Assembly: GCA_018267275.1 (NCBI GenBank)
Contig: JAFDYV010000003.1
Coordinates: 434,001 to 498,000 of the forward strand
DNA length: 64,000 bases
Direction of reading: 5' to 3'
Source of the DNA: Bacteroidota bacterium
GTDB lineage: Bacteria > Bacteroidota > Bacteroidia > Cytophagales > Cyclobacteriaceae
The notes beneath the pieces were generated by a model. That model ran no database searches. It was not told the origin of the DNA and worked only from the letters and a program-made list of their open reading frames with translations. Shown one piece after another: positions 51,933 through 61,377 of this stretch (position 1 is its first letter; the number at the start of each line of letters is the position of its first letter). A program made the translations under genes and the position numbers.

Positions 51933-52196
51933 ATGCAGGCAGACTGGGTACAATCGCTGAAAGAAAAACTGGATCAAAGTCACGCGTGGCCTGATTTGTA
52001 CACTTTTAAATTTATCGTGCCAGCTGGAAAAGAGAAACAGGTTACTGAATTGTTTCCCAACCACAGCTACACCCAACGCCCTTCGAAGCACGGAAAGTAC
52101 ATAAGCGTGACGGTGCAAGCAATGATGCAATCATCTGATGCTGTAATCGAAATTTATCAATCCGCCTCAAAGATTGAAGGCATTGTAGCCTTATAA
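51933..52196 (+). CDS. DUF493 (YbeD-like) small protein
   Basis: 87 residues. YTFKFIVPAGKEKQVTELFP and KHGKYISVTVQAMMQSSDAV give the ACT-like beta-alpha-beta pattern of DUF493/YbeD. In proteobacteria YbeD sits near lipoate genes, but no such genes are here. A regulatory ligand-binding role is inferred from fold only. It ends 4 bp before the next gene. Confidence 0.8.
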   Translation: MQADWVQSLKEKLDQSHAWPDLYTFKFIVPAGKEKQVTELFPNHSYTQRPSKHGKYISVTVQAMMQSSDAVIEIYQSASKIEGIVAL

Positions 52197-52200
52197 AAAC

Positions 52201-52989
52201 ATGGACTCTTCCACCCGTCCAATTAACGACAGAAGCGATCAGGAGCTTTTTGAAATACTTGTTGAAGAGAATTACTTTCAAGAAGTTGTGGTTCAAGCCG
52301 CAAAATCTGAATTGCAAAAACGCGGATTTGGCGAATCTGATATCACGAGAATCGTTTCTGAGCTACAATCAAAGATCAACAATGAGCAAATTCTTGAAGA
52401 AGCTGAAATGGCTAAAGAATCATTCGGCTGGCTCGAATGGATTAATTTTGTACTGCTGTTTCCGTTTACAATTTTTGACGACTTGGGATTAGCCAGCGAA
52501 GGTTACACAAAAAAAAGCAGGCAGCGAACGCTCGCCTTTGTGTGTGGATTATTTTGTTGGCTGGTCTTCATTTATGTAATGCTCGGAATTGAACAATGGC
52601 AAGCAGCCAAGGTAAAGAATTCAGTGAATGAAGTCATTAAAATCAGAGGACAACATCGCTACCACAAGTATCTTATTCTTGTTCTTGAAAGCGATGAACT
52701 TAAACTTGATATTGATGATTTCATTCAAACCTCAAATGCCCCTTATGAGGAATGGCCAAAACCAATAGATGCTTTTTTTGTAAATGACAGTCTGCAAATT
52801 GTTGGCGACATGTCAAAGCTTCCTGCCAGCGAAGTGAGGTCAAAATTCATACAAATATGGCCTCCATCGACAACTTCTTCTGATACTATTTTCTCGCCTC
52901 TCGGAAAATTAAAGTTAAATGTCTCTTATGATTCAATAGATGCAAAGACATTGAGCACCATTCTCGAAAGAAATGTGATTTTCAATTGA
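52201..52989 (+). CDS. Membrane protein of unknown function
   Basis: 262 residues. An N-terminal soluble helical part (about 1-75; RSDQELFEILVEENYFQEVV) resembles short repeats found before small membrane domains. Two hydrophobic segments follow (about 78-95, WLEWINFVLLFPFTIFDDLG, and about 108-128, FVCGLFCWLVFIYVMLG), then a soluble C-terminal domain of about 130 residues. I do not recognise the family. It starts 4 bp after the DUF493 gene. Confidence 0.65.
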   Translation: MDSSTRPINDRSDQELFEILVEENYFQEVVVQAAKSELQKRGFGESDITRIVSELQSKINNEQILEEAEMAKESFGWLEWINFVLLFPFTIFDDLGLASEGYTKKSRQRTLAFVCGLFCWLVFIYVMLGIEQWQAAKVKNSVNEVIKIRGQHRYHKYLILVLESDELKLDIDDFIQTSNAPYEEWPKPIDAFFVNDSLQIVGDMSKLPASEVRSKFIQIWPPSTTSSDTIFSPLGKLKLNVSYDSIDAKTLSTILERNVIFN

Positions 52990-53048
52990 TGCAAAAAGTG
53001 CCTAGAATAAAGGTTTCTTGATTTTTTTCTACCTTACCCAAAACAACA

Positions 53049-53288
53049 ATGCCTATGTGGAAGCACGAAAACAATAAACTCACCAAAAGCTTTGTGTTTA
53101 AAGACTTTATTGAGGCTTTTGGCTTTATGACAAAGGTTGCGCTGCTGGCAGAAAAACACAACCACCACCCATTTTGGACCAACGTCTACAACAAAGTGAC
53201 GATAGAACTGAATACCCACGATGCAGGCGACATCGTTACGGATAAAGATCATCAACTTGCTGGCGAAATCGATAAAATCAAAACCTAG
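53049..53288 (+). CDS. phhB: Pterin-4a-carbinolamine dehydratase
   Basis: 79 residues. The active-site motif EKHNHHPFW is intact, as are the flanking [12 protein letters not shown] and the [12 protein letters not shown] end. It dehydrates the 4a-hydroxy-tetrahydropterin formed by aromatic amino-acid hydroxylases; in bacteria without these it may have other pterin roles. The protein is slightly short at the N-terminus compared with 95-100-residue relatives, and no better start is visible. Confidence 0.88.
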   Translation: MPMWKHENNKLTKSFVFKDFIEAFGFMTKVALLAEKHNHHPFWTNVYNKVTIELNTHDAGDIVTDKDHQLAGEIDKIKT

Positions 53289-53347
53289 TGAAAGATCCTG
53301 GTCTAAGATTTTCAAATCTTCAAATTGATTAATTTTCAAATTAATAA

Positions 53348-54028
53348 GTGAGTCGTACATCCCTTTTTCTCGTCCCCACCCCCATTGGCAATCTTGGCGA
53401 CATCACCTTGCGAGGGTTGGAAATTCTAAAATCAGTTGATACAATTTTAGCAGAAGACACACGCACCTCATCTAAATTGCTACAGCACTACCTGATTTCA
53501 AAACCATTGCAGAGCTTTCATATCTTCAACGAACACAAAACACTGAACGGATTGATCAAACGAATGCAAGATGGTGAGGTGATGGCCTTGATTACCGATG
53601 CCGGTACCCCCGGAATTTCAGATCCAGGCTTTCTGTTGGTGCGGGAATGCCTGCGTGCCGAACTAAAAATTGAAAGTTTACCGGGCGCTACTGCATTTGT
53701 TCCCGCCCTCATCAATTCGGGTTTTCCCAGCGATCGATTTGTATTTGAAGGGTTTTTGCCCCACAAAAAAGGAAGGCAAACATTGTTGAAGAAACTAGCG
53801 GAAGAAGAGCGAACCATTATTTTGTATGAATCGCCCCACAGGTTGGTAAAGGCGCTTGAGCAAATTGTAGAATTTTTTGGTGCCGAAAGGTTGGTATCTG
53901 TTTCACGCGAACTGACCAAGATGTTTGAAGAAACAAAAACGGGCACTGCGCAAGAGGTGCTTACCCATTTTCTGTCAAAAGAAGTAAAAGGAGAAATTGT
54001 TGTAGTCATCGATGGCAAAAAAGAATAA
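53348..54028 (+). CDS. rsmI: 16S rRNA (cytidine-2'-O)-methyltransferase RsmI
   Basis: 226 residues starting at GTG 53348. Motifs are LVPTPIGNLGDITLRGLEIL, LAEDTRTSSKLL, LITDAGTPGISDPG and LPGATAFVPALINSGFP. The SAM-dependent enzyme methylates C1402 of 16S rRNA. It overlaps the next gene by 17 bp. E. coli RsmI is longer (about 286 residues); the C-terminal domain is missing here, as is usual in Bacteroidota. Confidence 0.93.
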   Translation: MSRTSLFLVPTPIGNLGDITLRGLEILKSVDTILAEDTRTSSKLLQHYLISKPLQSFHIFNEHKTLNGLIKRMQDGEVMALITDAGTPGISDPGFLLVRECLRAELKIESLPGATAFVPALINSGFPSDRFVFEGFLPHKKGRQTLLKKLAEEERTIILYESPHRLVKALEQIVEFFGAERLVSVSRELTKMFEETKTGTAQEVLTHFLSKEVKGEIVVVIDGKKE

Positions 54029-54779
54029 TCATGTTGCCCCTTGGGTGCTCTTTGTAGCAGCGGCCGGTTTGTTGGCAGCCGGTTGGTGGATGAAGTCCTT
54101 CCCGGTTTTGATTGTTTTCGGATTTGCTCCTTTGTTTGCTTTGGTGGACCAAGTTCAAAACAACGACCACTTTTGGACACATGTTGAGTTTATCTTGCTG
54201 GCACTGGTAGTGGCAATCTTTGCAGCTTATCATTTTGACCCAAACAATTTGGTGGCTGCCATGGTGCAGGCCATTGTATTTGCGTTGGCATTCTTGGCCT
54301 TCAATTTTTCGCATCAGCAACTGGGCGACCGCCTGGGAAAATTCACAATCATATTTTTTTGGCTGGCGCTGGAATACCTGATGCTAAAATTGCCGTGGAG
54401 AAACAATGTGGTTTTCTTGGCCGATGTGCTGGCCCTAAAGCCAACATGGACCCAATGGACATACTACACGGGCTATTTAGGAATTTCGCTATGGATTTTA
54501 CTTTCGGGATTGTTTTTCTATTTAGGCACATTGCACAGCGGCATCAACTGGTATTGGGTGGGAGCCGGTTTGTTGTTGCTCGTTGGCCCGGTGGTTTATT
54601 CACTCAATGTTAACCACAGCACCATCAACCATTCGCAGATGATTACGTTATACGAAACAGGACAGGCAAGCAGCGACCGATACGGCAAAGAGGGTGAACT
54701 CGTAAGTCGCACGGCTGCGTGGATCTCCATTGTAATTCTGTTATTGGCACTGGTGAAGACAAAGACCAAAAAGAAATGA
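54012..54779 (+). CDS. Polytopic membrane protein, function unknown
   Basis: 255 residues with about seven membrane helices spanning most of the length. FPVLIVFGFAPLFALVDQVQ and IIFFWLALEYLMLKLPWRN resemble, weakly, the N-terminal membrane part of apolipoprotein N-acyltransferase, but the catalytic nitrilase domain is absent. It overlaps rsmI by 17 bp and the next gene by 4 bp (ATGA), so the three are translated in series. Specific function unknown. Confidence 0.7.
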   Translation: MAKKNNHVAPWVLFVAAAGLLAAGWWMKSFPVLIVFGFAPLFALVDQVQNNDHFWTHVEFILLALVVAIFAAYHFDPNNLVAAMVQAIVFALAFLAFNFSHQQLGDRLGKFTIIFFWLALEYLMLKLPWRNNVVFLADVLALKPTWTQWTYYTGYLGISLWILLSGLFFYLGTLHSGINWYWVGAGLLLLVGPVVYSLNVNHSTINHSQMITLYETGQASSDRYGKEGELVSRTAAWISIVILLLALVKTKTKKK

Positions 54780-55564
54780 ATCTCGCGCAAATTGAAAGTC
54801 AGGTGATTGACCTGTGCAAAGAAGTAGGTCGGTTTATGTATGAAGAAAACCAGAACTTTGACCGATCGCGCATTGAGCAGAAAGGCAGCTTCAGCAATTT
54901 GGTTTCTTATGTTGATAAAGAATCGGAAAGAAAGCTGGTGAACGCGTTGAACGAGATATTGCCGGGCGCTGGCTTTTTGGGCGAAGAAGGGACCGACTCC
55001 GTGGGCAACAACGAATACCTTTGGATCATCGACCCACTAGATGGCACCACCAACTACCTCCATCAACTTCCGATCTATGCCATTAGCATTGGCTTGCTGC
55101 GAAACAATGAAACAGTGCTGGGCGTGGTGCATGAAGTAAGTCACCAAGAGTGTTTCCACGCCATTGAAAATGGCAAAGCCTATTGCAACGAGCGTGTCAT
55201 CAATGTCTCTGCAATAAAAAATTTAAGTGAAAGTTTATTGGCCACTGGTTTCCCTTACTACCACACCGAGAAGAAAGACAACTATCTCGAGATCATCAAA
55301 ACATTTTTGGAACAAACCCACGGCATTCGTAGACTTGGCAGCGCAGCCATCGACCTGGCTTATGTGGCCTGTGGCCGAATGGATGGTTTTTTTGAGTACA
55401 ACTTGAAGCCGTGGGATGTGGCAGGTGGCGCTTTTATTTTGCAGCAAGCAGGCGGCAAAGTGACGGATTTTAGTGGCGGAGCAAACTATCTTTTTGGCGG
55501 GGAGTTGTGCGCGGGAGGTCACGTTCATGCAGAGATGCTCGAGGTGATCAAGGGGAAATGGTGA
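54776..55564 (+). CDS. suhB: Inositol monophosphatase family protein
   Basis: 262 residues from ATG 54776, overlapping the previous stop by 4 bp. Metal and substrate motifs are FLGEEGTDS, IIDPLDGTTNYLHQLP, and WDVAGGAFILQQAGG. The family hydrolyses inositol-1-phosphate or related sugar phosphates, and SuhB also acts in rRNA transcription in some bacteria. Here the metabolic role is the safer call. Confidence 0.9.
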   Translation: MNLAQIESQVIDLCKEVGRFMYEENQNFDRSRIEQKGSFSNLVSYVDKESERKLVNALNEILPGAGFLGEEGTDSVGNNEYLWIIDPLDGTTNYLHQLPIYAISIGLLRNNETVLGVVHEVSHQECFHAIENGKAYCNERVINVSAIKNLSESLLATGFPYYHTEKKDNYLEIIKTFLEQTHGIRRLGSAAIDLAYVACGRMDGFFEYNLKPWDVAGGAFILQQAGGKVTDFSGGANYLFGGELCAGGHVHAEMLEVIKGKW

Positions 55565-55794
55565 TGTAACAATTTATTGCCAGTATACTTTTGTCTTGCC
55601 GAGGCACAAGGGAGCTTTCATCAATCGAATCCAAACACAAACAAAAGATTCCTCGTAATTCGTAATCACAACGTATTTGACGGCATCATCTAACTAACGC
55701 AGCCCAAATTCACAATAACAAACGCATTCGCGAAGACAAATTATTTCCCTAGCTTCGCGAACCTATTTTCGGAAAAACGGTTTTAAGGTTAGCT
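55565..55794. promoter_or_regulatory. Gap before mrp with two TTCGCGAA palindromes
   Basis: This 230-bp gap carries the 8-bp palindrome TTCGCGAA at 55727-55734 and again at 55754-55761, 27 bp apart centre to centre, 34 bp before the mrp ATG. Paired identical palindromes suggest an operator for a dimeric regulator. Two TCGTAAT heptamers also sit at 55653-55666. Confidence 0.4.
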
Positions 55795-56889
55795 ATGGCG
55801 ATCACAAAAGAACAGGTACTTAGCGCACTCAGCACAGTAAACGATCCAGACATCAAACGCGATTTGGTTTCGTTGGGGATGATTAAGGATGTAGTGGTAA
55901 ACGACCAAATCATTTCGTTTACAGTGGTGCTTACCACGCCCGCCTGCCCACTGAAAGAAAAAATCAGGAAAGACTGTGAAGAGGCAATTAAAAATGCGCT
56001 CGGTCAAAATATAAAAGTTGAGATTCGGATGACTGCCACGGTCACTACCGGTCGTGAAAATGCTCCGCTATTACCGGGTGTAAAAAATATTATCGCAGTA
56101 GGTTCTGGCAAAGGTGGCGTAGGCAAATCTACTGTAACAACCAACCTGGCAGTAGCGCTGGCGCAAGCCGGTGCGAAAGTGGGGTTAATAGATGCAGACA
56201 TTTACGGGCCTTCGATTCCTGTTATGTTCAATTGTGAATACGAACAGCCGGAAGTAAAAAACATTAATGGTAAGAATGTCATTCAACCTTTGCAACAATA
56301 CGGGGTAAAGTTGATTTCAATCGGATTTTTGACACCGCCCGATAGTGCAGTAGTGTGGCGTGGTCCGATGGCAAGTTCTGCTTTGAAGCAATTTATCAGT
56401 GATGCCGAGTGGGGCGAATTGGATTACTTGTTGATCGACTTGCCGCCCGGCACCAGCGACATTCATTTGACACTGGTACAAACAGTGCCCGTTACCGGAG
56501 CCGTGATTGTGACCACACCGCAAAAAGTAGCCTTAGCAGATGCCGTAAAGGCAGTGGCCATGTTTAAGCAACCTGCCATCAATGTGCCGGTGTTGGGTAT
56601 AGTAGAAAACATGGCATTCTTTACGCCTGAAGAGTTGCCCGACAACAAATATTACATTTTTGGCAAAGATGGCGGCAAGAACCTTGCAGAGAAATATGCC
56701 GTCCCATTCTTGGGGCAAATTCCTTTGGTGCAAGGTATCCGCGAAAGCGGTGACAGTGGTTTGCCTGCGGTAATGAAAGGCGGCCCGATGGCGGAAGCCT
56801 TTCAAACATTGGGTGAAAATTTAGCACGTCAAGTTGCCATCAGAAATGCTAACTTTGCATCGAGCAAAAAGGTTGAAGTATTGTCATGA
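55795..56889 (+). CDS. mrp: Mrp/NBP35-type P-loop ATPase, Fe-S carrier
   Basis: 364 residues. N-terminal DUF59/MIP18-like domain (about 1-95; VNDPDIKRDLVSLGMIK), then a deviant Walker A, GSGKGGVGKST, with LIDADIYGPSIPVMF and the family motif DYLLIDLPPGTSDIHL. It carries or assembles iron-sulphur clusters for target proteins. The CxxC pair of the C-terminal region of classical Mrp is not present. The following gene encodes a NifU-like scaffold in an ATGA overlap, matching this role. Confidence 0.93.
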   Translation: MAITKEQVLSALSTVNDPDIKRDLVSLGMIKDVVVNDQIISFTVVLTTPACPLKEKIRKDCEEAIKNALGQNIKVEIRMTATVTTGRENAPLLPGVKNIIAVGSGKGGVGKSTVTTNLAVALAQAGAKVGLIDADIYGPSIPVMFNCEYEQPEVKNINGKNVIQPLQQYGVKLISIGFLTPPDSAVVWRGPMASSALKQFISDAEWGELDYLLIDLPPGTSDIHLTLVQTVPVTGAVIVTTPQKVALADAVKAVAMFKQPAINVPVLGIVENMAFFTPEELPDNKYYIFGKDGGKNLAEKYAVPFLGQIPLVQGIRESGDSGLPAVMKGGPMAEAFQTLGENLARQVAIRNANFASSKKVEVLS

Positions 56890-57152
56890 TTGCCACCACC
56901 ACAAAGCTTGACGAAATGACCAAGCGGATTGAAGAGTCGCTAGACTCCATCCGACCGTATTTGCAGGCGGATGGTGGGGATGTAAAAATCCTGAGCTTCA
57001 ACCAAGATCATATTTTGAAACTCGAGTTTGTCGGCAACTGTGGCAGTTGCCCTATGTCTACGATGACATTTAAGGCAGGCGTGGAAGAAGCCATCAAAAA
57101 GGCTGTGCCCGAGATTCAGTCTATAGAAGTGGTGAACCTTTCTGCGAACTAG
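56886..57152 (+). CDS. NifU-like C-terminal-domain protein (Nfu-type)
   Basis: 88 residues. The motif YLQADGGDVKI and the cluster-binding CGSCPMS (C-x2-C) are typical of Nfu scaffolds, which hold a 4Fe-4S cluster between two monomers. It overlaps mrp by 4 bp, so scaffold and carrier are coproduced. The protein is a single domain without the N-terminal IscU part. Confidence 0.92.
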   Translation: MIATTTKLDEMTKRIEESLDSIRPYLQADGGDVKILSFNQDHILKLEFVGNCGSCPMSTMTFKAGVEEAIKKAVPEIQSIEVVNLSAN

Positions 57153-57252
57153 GTTACCAATCTCAACCCAACGCACATCAAACATTAAACCATTTTGCCT
57201 GAGCAAACTTCTAATGGTTTTGTTCTGAATTGTAAAGTATCTTGCCAAGCCG

Positions 57253-60231
57253 ATGAAGCATCTTTTTCTTCTTGCGCTGTTGATTTGCAACTTGCAAACC
57301 CTGTGGGCACAAGAGCGCTGCGGCACGGTGGCCTACGAAACGCAACTTGCAAAAGGCAACCCAAAGCGCGAAACCAAGCAACAGTTCGAAGATTGGATAC
57401 AGCGAGTCCACATGGCTCCCGCATCAAAACTCAAAACACAAGCCAAGAACCAAACGCAATCGACATTTATCATTCCCGTGGTGGTGCATGTGGTGCACAA
57501 CGGTGAACCCGTTGGCACTGGCGTCAATATTTCTGACGCGCAAATCTTATCACAGATCAATGTCTTGAACAACGACTTCAACCGCTTGAATGCAGATCGC
57601 ACCAACACGCCCACAGCTTTTCAATCCGTGGCCGGCAGTTTTGATGTTCAGTTCGTGCTCGCAAAGCAAGACCCAACCGGCATCGCAACCAATGGCATCA
57701 GGCGCGTGCAAGGAACAAAAACCACTTGGAGCCTTTCAGATAATTTTCAGTTAAAATCTCAAAGCTATTGGCCGGCCGAAGACTATCTCAATGTTTGGGT
57801 GTGTAACCTCACCGGATTTTTAGGCTACACCCAATTCCCAGTTTCAACTTTACCGGGTTTGGAGGGATCATCAAACGAAAGGCTGACGGATGGAATTGTA
57901 ATCAACTATCGAGAGTTTGGCACCATAGATGATGGGCCATTTGATTTGGACTCCCGCTATAACAAAGGCAGGACACTAACGCATGAGATGGGCCACTTTT
58001 TCGGCTTGCGCCACATTTGGGGAGATGGCAGTGATTGTACCTCCACAGACTTTGTATCAGACACACCTGCTCAAAGCGCAAGCACTTCGGGTTGCCCCTC
58101 GCACCCACGCTTGGATTGCGGATCGCCACAGCAGCCACGCATGTTTCAAAACTACCTCGACTACACGAACGATGCGTGCATGAACTTATTTACGCAAGGG
58201 CAAGTAAGCCGCATGTCTATTGTACTTCAAAACAGTCCGCGCAGAGTAAGTCTATTATTGTCGGCCGGTAGTTTACCACCTAGTACGTTGCCCAACGACT
58301 TGGGTATTAAAAACATTATCGCACCATTGGTTACCCAATGTGCAGGATCCTTTCAACCTTCCATTCAAGTACGCAACTATGGCACCAATGCAATTACGTC
58401 TGCGCAAATTCAACTTGTTCGTAATGGCACACCTATCGAAACAATTTCACCATCACTCAACCTATTGATTGCTCAGGAGACAATTATTACCTTCTCTACC
58501 GTCTCACTGGTTGCTGGGGCAAATGCAACTTTTACATTCAACATTCTTCAAACGAATGGAACCAGCGATGGTAACGCGCAAAATAATAGCCGAACTGTTA
58601 ATGCAAGCGCTCCCACCGTTGCTTCTTCCCTGCCGTTGTTCGAAACCTTTGCCAGCCAAAGTAACTGGGGAATTGTGAATCCTGATGGCCTCACCACTTG
58701 GCAAACGGTGACCACGCCCAGCGGAAAAACGGCCGCTTACCTCGATTTTTATGACTATGCAGAAGTAGGCGCAACAGATTTGCTAACGTCACCGGTGATC
58801 GACCTGACTTCGAGCACTAAGGCTACCTTGATCTTTGAACGAGCTTATGCACCTTACCCGGGGGTAACTGGCGAGCGACTGCGCGTATTGGCCACCACCA
58901 ATTGCAACTTCACTAACGCAGTTGAACTGTTTTCGAAATCAGATGATGAACTGGCTACAACCGATTTTGATTACAACAACTACACACCGCTAAACAATGC
59001 GCAATGGGTAACAGAGGTCGTTCCGCTCGATGGATTTTTGGGTGGATCGGTTCAAGTTGCTTTTGAAGGGACCAACGCAAACGGCAACAACCTTTACATT
59101 ACCAACGTGCGTATCGTCAACACAAATTGGCTCGATGTGGCGTTAGTTAAAATGCTGTCTCCTTCGCCCGTCAGTTGCGTGGGCGACCCCTCGCCCACCG
59201 TGCTGGTAAAAAATATTGGCAATGTACCCATCACAAGCTTTTCTGCAGCAATTGTGTTAAACGGCCAAAGTTTACCTTTGCAATCATTCAATCAATCATT
59301 GGCGATCAATGAACAAAAGATATTCAATATCAATCCCATCGATCTATCAAACGGCAGCAATAGTATTTCAATCTCTGTACAACAGCCTAACGGCACCGCT
59401 GACAATGTGTTGAGCAATAACAATGTTAATCAAACAGTAGTGCTGAATACCCAACGAGATGTTATTCCATTACGCGAACGTTTTGATAGCGACACAAAAA
59501 ATAATTGGACCATTCTAAGCCAACCATCACAGGCAAGTTGGCAGCTCACGTCCACCAATTATAAGAATTCGTTAGTGTACAACTGTTTTACGAACGGTCA
59601 ACGAGGTGATGAATCTTGGTTGGTAAGCCCAGTGCTTGATTTCAGAAATGCATCTCAGGCGAGTCTTTTTTTCAATATCAGTTACGCCAAGGCTCAAACA
59701 GGATCTGAATCATTGCGATTATTAGCTTCTACTGATTGTGGGTTGACTTTCACAAGCGTGTTGTATAATCAGTCGGGCAGTGGACTTACTTCACAGATTA
59801 ACAACGCTAACTGGGTGCCCACTTCGCCTTCTGATTGGCGTAAACAATATATTAACCTCAACGACTACGCAGGTCAAGAACAGGTGCGCTTCGCATTTGT
59901 GGTGACCAACGGCAATGGCAATAACCTTTATTTAGATAACATTGATCTCTATACCTCAAGCAACGCTAACCCTATTGTGCCAGATGAATTGTACTCCATT
60001 TACGGTGGCCTTGCCTCAGGCGTAAAAGTAACCTTCAATTTGGACGCCAGGGCAGATGTCCGGTTGGCCATTTACAATTCCGTTGGACAAATAGTCTCTA
60101 CGTTCAATTACAGCGATGTTCTGAACCAAACCTACCCAATTGAGCTGGGTGAGCGTTCGCAAGGCGTTTACATTGTACAGGTACAAATAGGCAATAGCCT
60201 ATCCGCCAAGCGGGTTTTCTTTGGCAATTGA
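57253..60231 (+). CDS. Secreted M43 metalloprotease with type IX secretion C-terminal domain
   Basis: 992 residues with a signal peptide (LFLLALLICNLQTLWAQE). The zinc site is H244-E245-M-G-H248 with G251 and H254 (HEMGHFFGLRH), the HEXXHXXGXXH form of the M43 cytophagalysin/pappalysin group. After the protease domain (to about 330) there are CARDB-like and jelly-roll/choice-of-anchor-J-like beta domains. The final 80 residues (VRLAIYNSVGQIVSTF to GVYIVQVQIGNSLSAKRVFF) are a T9SS type A sorting domain. It is probably exported to the surface or medium for protein breakdown. Confidence 0.92.
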   Translation: MKHLFLLALLICNLQTLWAQERCGTVAYETQLAKGNPKRETKQQFEDWIQRVHMAPASKLKTQAKNQTQSTFIIPVVVHVVHNGEPVGTGVNISDAQILSQINVLNNDFNRLNADRTNTPTAFQSVAGSFDVQFVLAKQDPTGIATNGIRRVQGTKTTWSLSDNFQLKSQSYWPAEDYLNVWVCNLTGFLGYTQFPVSTLPGLEGSSNERLTDGIVINYREFGTIDDGPFDLDSRYNKGRTLTHEMGHFFGLRHIWGDGSDCTSTDFVSDTPAQSASTSGCPSHPRLDCGSPQQPRMFQNYLDYTNDACMNLFTQGQVSRMSIVLQNSPRRVSLLLSAGSLPPSTLPNDLGIKNIIAPLVTQCAGSFQPSIQVRNYGTNAITSAQIQLVRNGTPIETISPSLNLLIAQETIITFSTVSLVAGANATFTFNILQTNGTSDGNAQNNSRTVNASAPTVASSLPLFETFASQSNWGIVNPDGLTTWQTVTTPSGKTAAYLDFYDYAEVGATDLLTSPVIDLTSSTKATLIFERAYAPYPGVTGERLRVLATTNCNFTNAVELFSKSDDELATTDFDYNNYTPLNNAQWVTEVVPLDGFLGGSVQVAFEGTNANGNNLYITNVRIVNTNWLDVALVKMLSPSPVSCVGDPSPTVLVKNIGNVPITSFSAAIVLNGQSLPLQSFNQSLAINEQKIFNINPIDLSNGSNSISISVQQPNGTADNVLSNNNVNQTVVLNTQRDVIPLRERFDSDTKNNWTILSQPSQASWQLTSTNYKNSLVYNCFTNGQRGDESWLVSPVLDFRNASQASLFFNISYAKAQTGSESLRLLASTDCGLTFTSVLYNQSGSGLTSQINNANWVPTSPSDWRKQYINLNDYAGQEQVRFAFVVTNGNGNNLYLDNIDLYTSSNANPIVPDELYSIYGGLASGVKVTFNLDARADVRLAIYNSVGQIVSTFNYSDVLNQTYPIELGERSQGVYIVQVQIGNSLSAKRVFFGN

Positions 60232-60320
60232 TTAACAGGTAGTTTCATCGCTTTTGGCTGATAAACCTAACAATCATTAGGTAACAATTCCTTAATTTAG
60301 CGGCCGCAAAAAATCCTGTT

Positions 60321-61319
60321 ATGCCATATTCCAAAATCGTGGGCCTTGGCCACCATGTGCCCGACACCGTAATCACAAACGAGTATCTCTCCACCCTGAT
60401 GGACACCAACGATGCGTGGATTGTAGAACGCACGGGCATCAAAGAACGCAGGTGGATTGACCCTGCTGTAGATACGGTTGGCAACATGGGTGCAAAAGCT
60501 GCGCGCATGGCGTTGAAACGAGCGAATCTCACCGAAAAAGACGTGGATTTCATCGTGTTCGCCTCCATCACCAGTGATTATTATTTCCCCGGGTCAGGCG
60601 TTATCATGCAACGGGAGTTGGGATTGGAAGGCATTGGCGCGATTGAAATAAAAAATGCGTGCTCGGGGTTCATCTACGCGTTATCGGTGGCCGATCAGTT
60701 TATCAAGTCGGGCATGTATAAAACCATTTTGGTTGTGGGCGGAGAAATTCAATCAACTGCGTTGGACATCACAACAAGAGGAAGAAACACGGCCGTAATA
60801 TTTGGGGATGGAGCAGGTGCGGCTATTGTGCAGGCCAGCGATAAACCGGGTGTATTGAGCACCCATTTACATGCCGATGGAAGATTTGCAGAAGAGTTGT
60901 ACGTGCGCGATCCGGGAAGTAGCCGTCCGCATGCCGAGCGCCAGGCAGACCAAATACTAGATACTACCGGCTTCAAGGTGGTGATGAATGGCAACCAAGT
61001 ATTCAAGCATGCAGTGGTTCGCTTCATGGAAGTGATCAACGAAGCGTTGGCAAAAAACAACATGAAAAAAGAAGACATCGACTTGTTGGTGCCACATCAG
61101 GCAAACTTGCGCATCAGTCAATACATACAAGAGAAACTTGCTTTGCGCGATGATCAGGTATACAACAATATCATGCGCTACGGCAATACTACCGCAGCCT
61201 CAATACCTATCGCCATGAGCGAAGCTTGGGCCGAAGGAAAAATGCAAGAAGGGAACATCGTGTGTCTGGCAGCCTTTGGCAGCGGGTTTACGTGGGCTTC
61301 GGCATTGATCAAGTGGTAG
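60321..61319 (+). CDS. fabH: 3-oxoacyl-[acyl-carrier-protein] synthase III
   Basis: 332 residues. The catalytic triad is visible: C114 in IKNACSGFIYA, His in LLVPHQANLRISQ and Asn in RYGNTTAASIPIA. It starts fatty-acid synthesis by condensing acetyl-CoA (or a branched acyl-CoA) with malonyl-ACP. No rpmF, plsX or other fab genes are adjacent, unlike in many bacteria. The gene is monocistronic by appearance. Confidence 0.95.
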   Translation: MPYSKIVGLGHHVPDTVITNEYLSTLMDTNDAWIVERTGIKERRWIDPAVDTVGNMGAKAARMALKRANLTEKDVDFIVFASITSDYYFPGSGVIMQRELGLEGIGAIEIKNACSGFIYALSVADQFIKSGMYKTILVVGGEIQSTALDITTRGRNTAVIFGDGAGAAIVQASDKPGVLSTHLHADGRFAEELYVRDPGSSRPHAERQADQILDTTGFKVVMNGNQVFKHAVVRFMEVINEALAKNNMKKEDIDLLVPHQANLRISQYIQEKLALRDDQVYNNIMRYGNTTAASIPIAMSEAWAEGKMQEGNIVCLAAFGSGFTWASALIKW

Positions 61320-61323
61320 CTTC

Positions 61324-61366
61324 AGCATCTAATGCTTCCCATAACGGGAACTTTTCAGTATATTTG
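61324..61366 (+). promoter_or_regulatory. HigBA promoter and operator-like repeats
   Basis: Inverted repeats AGCAT-CTA-ATGCT (61324-61336) and TTCCC-ATAAC-GGGAA (61336-61350) are followed by TATATTTG (61359-61366), a consensus -7 box 11 bp before the higB start. This arrangement suits autoregulation by HigA. The first repeat might instead belong to fabH termination. Confidence 0.55.
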
Positions 61367-61377
61367 CAAATAATTGT

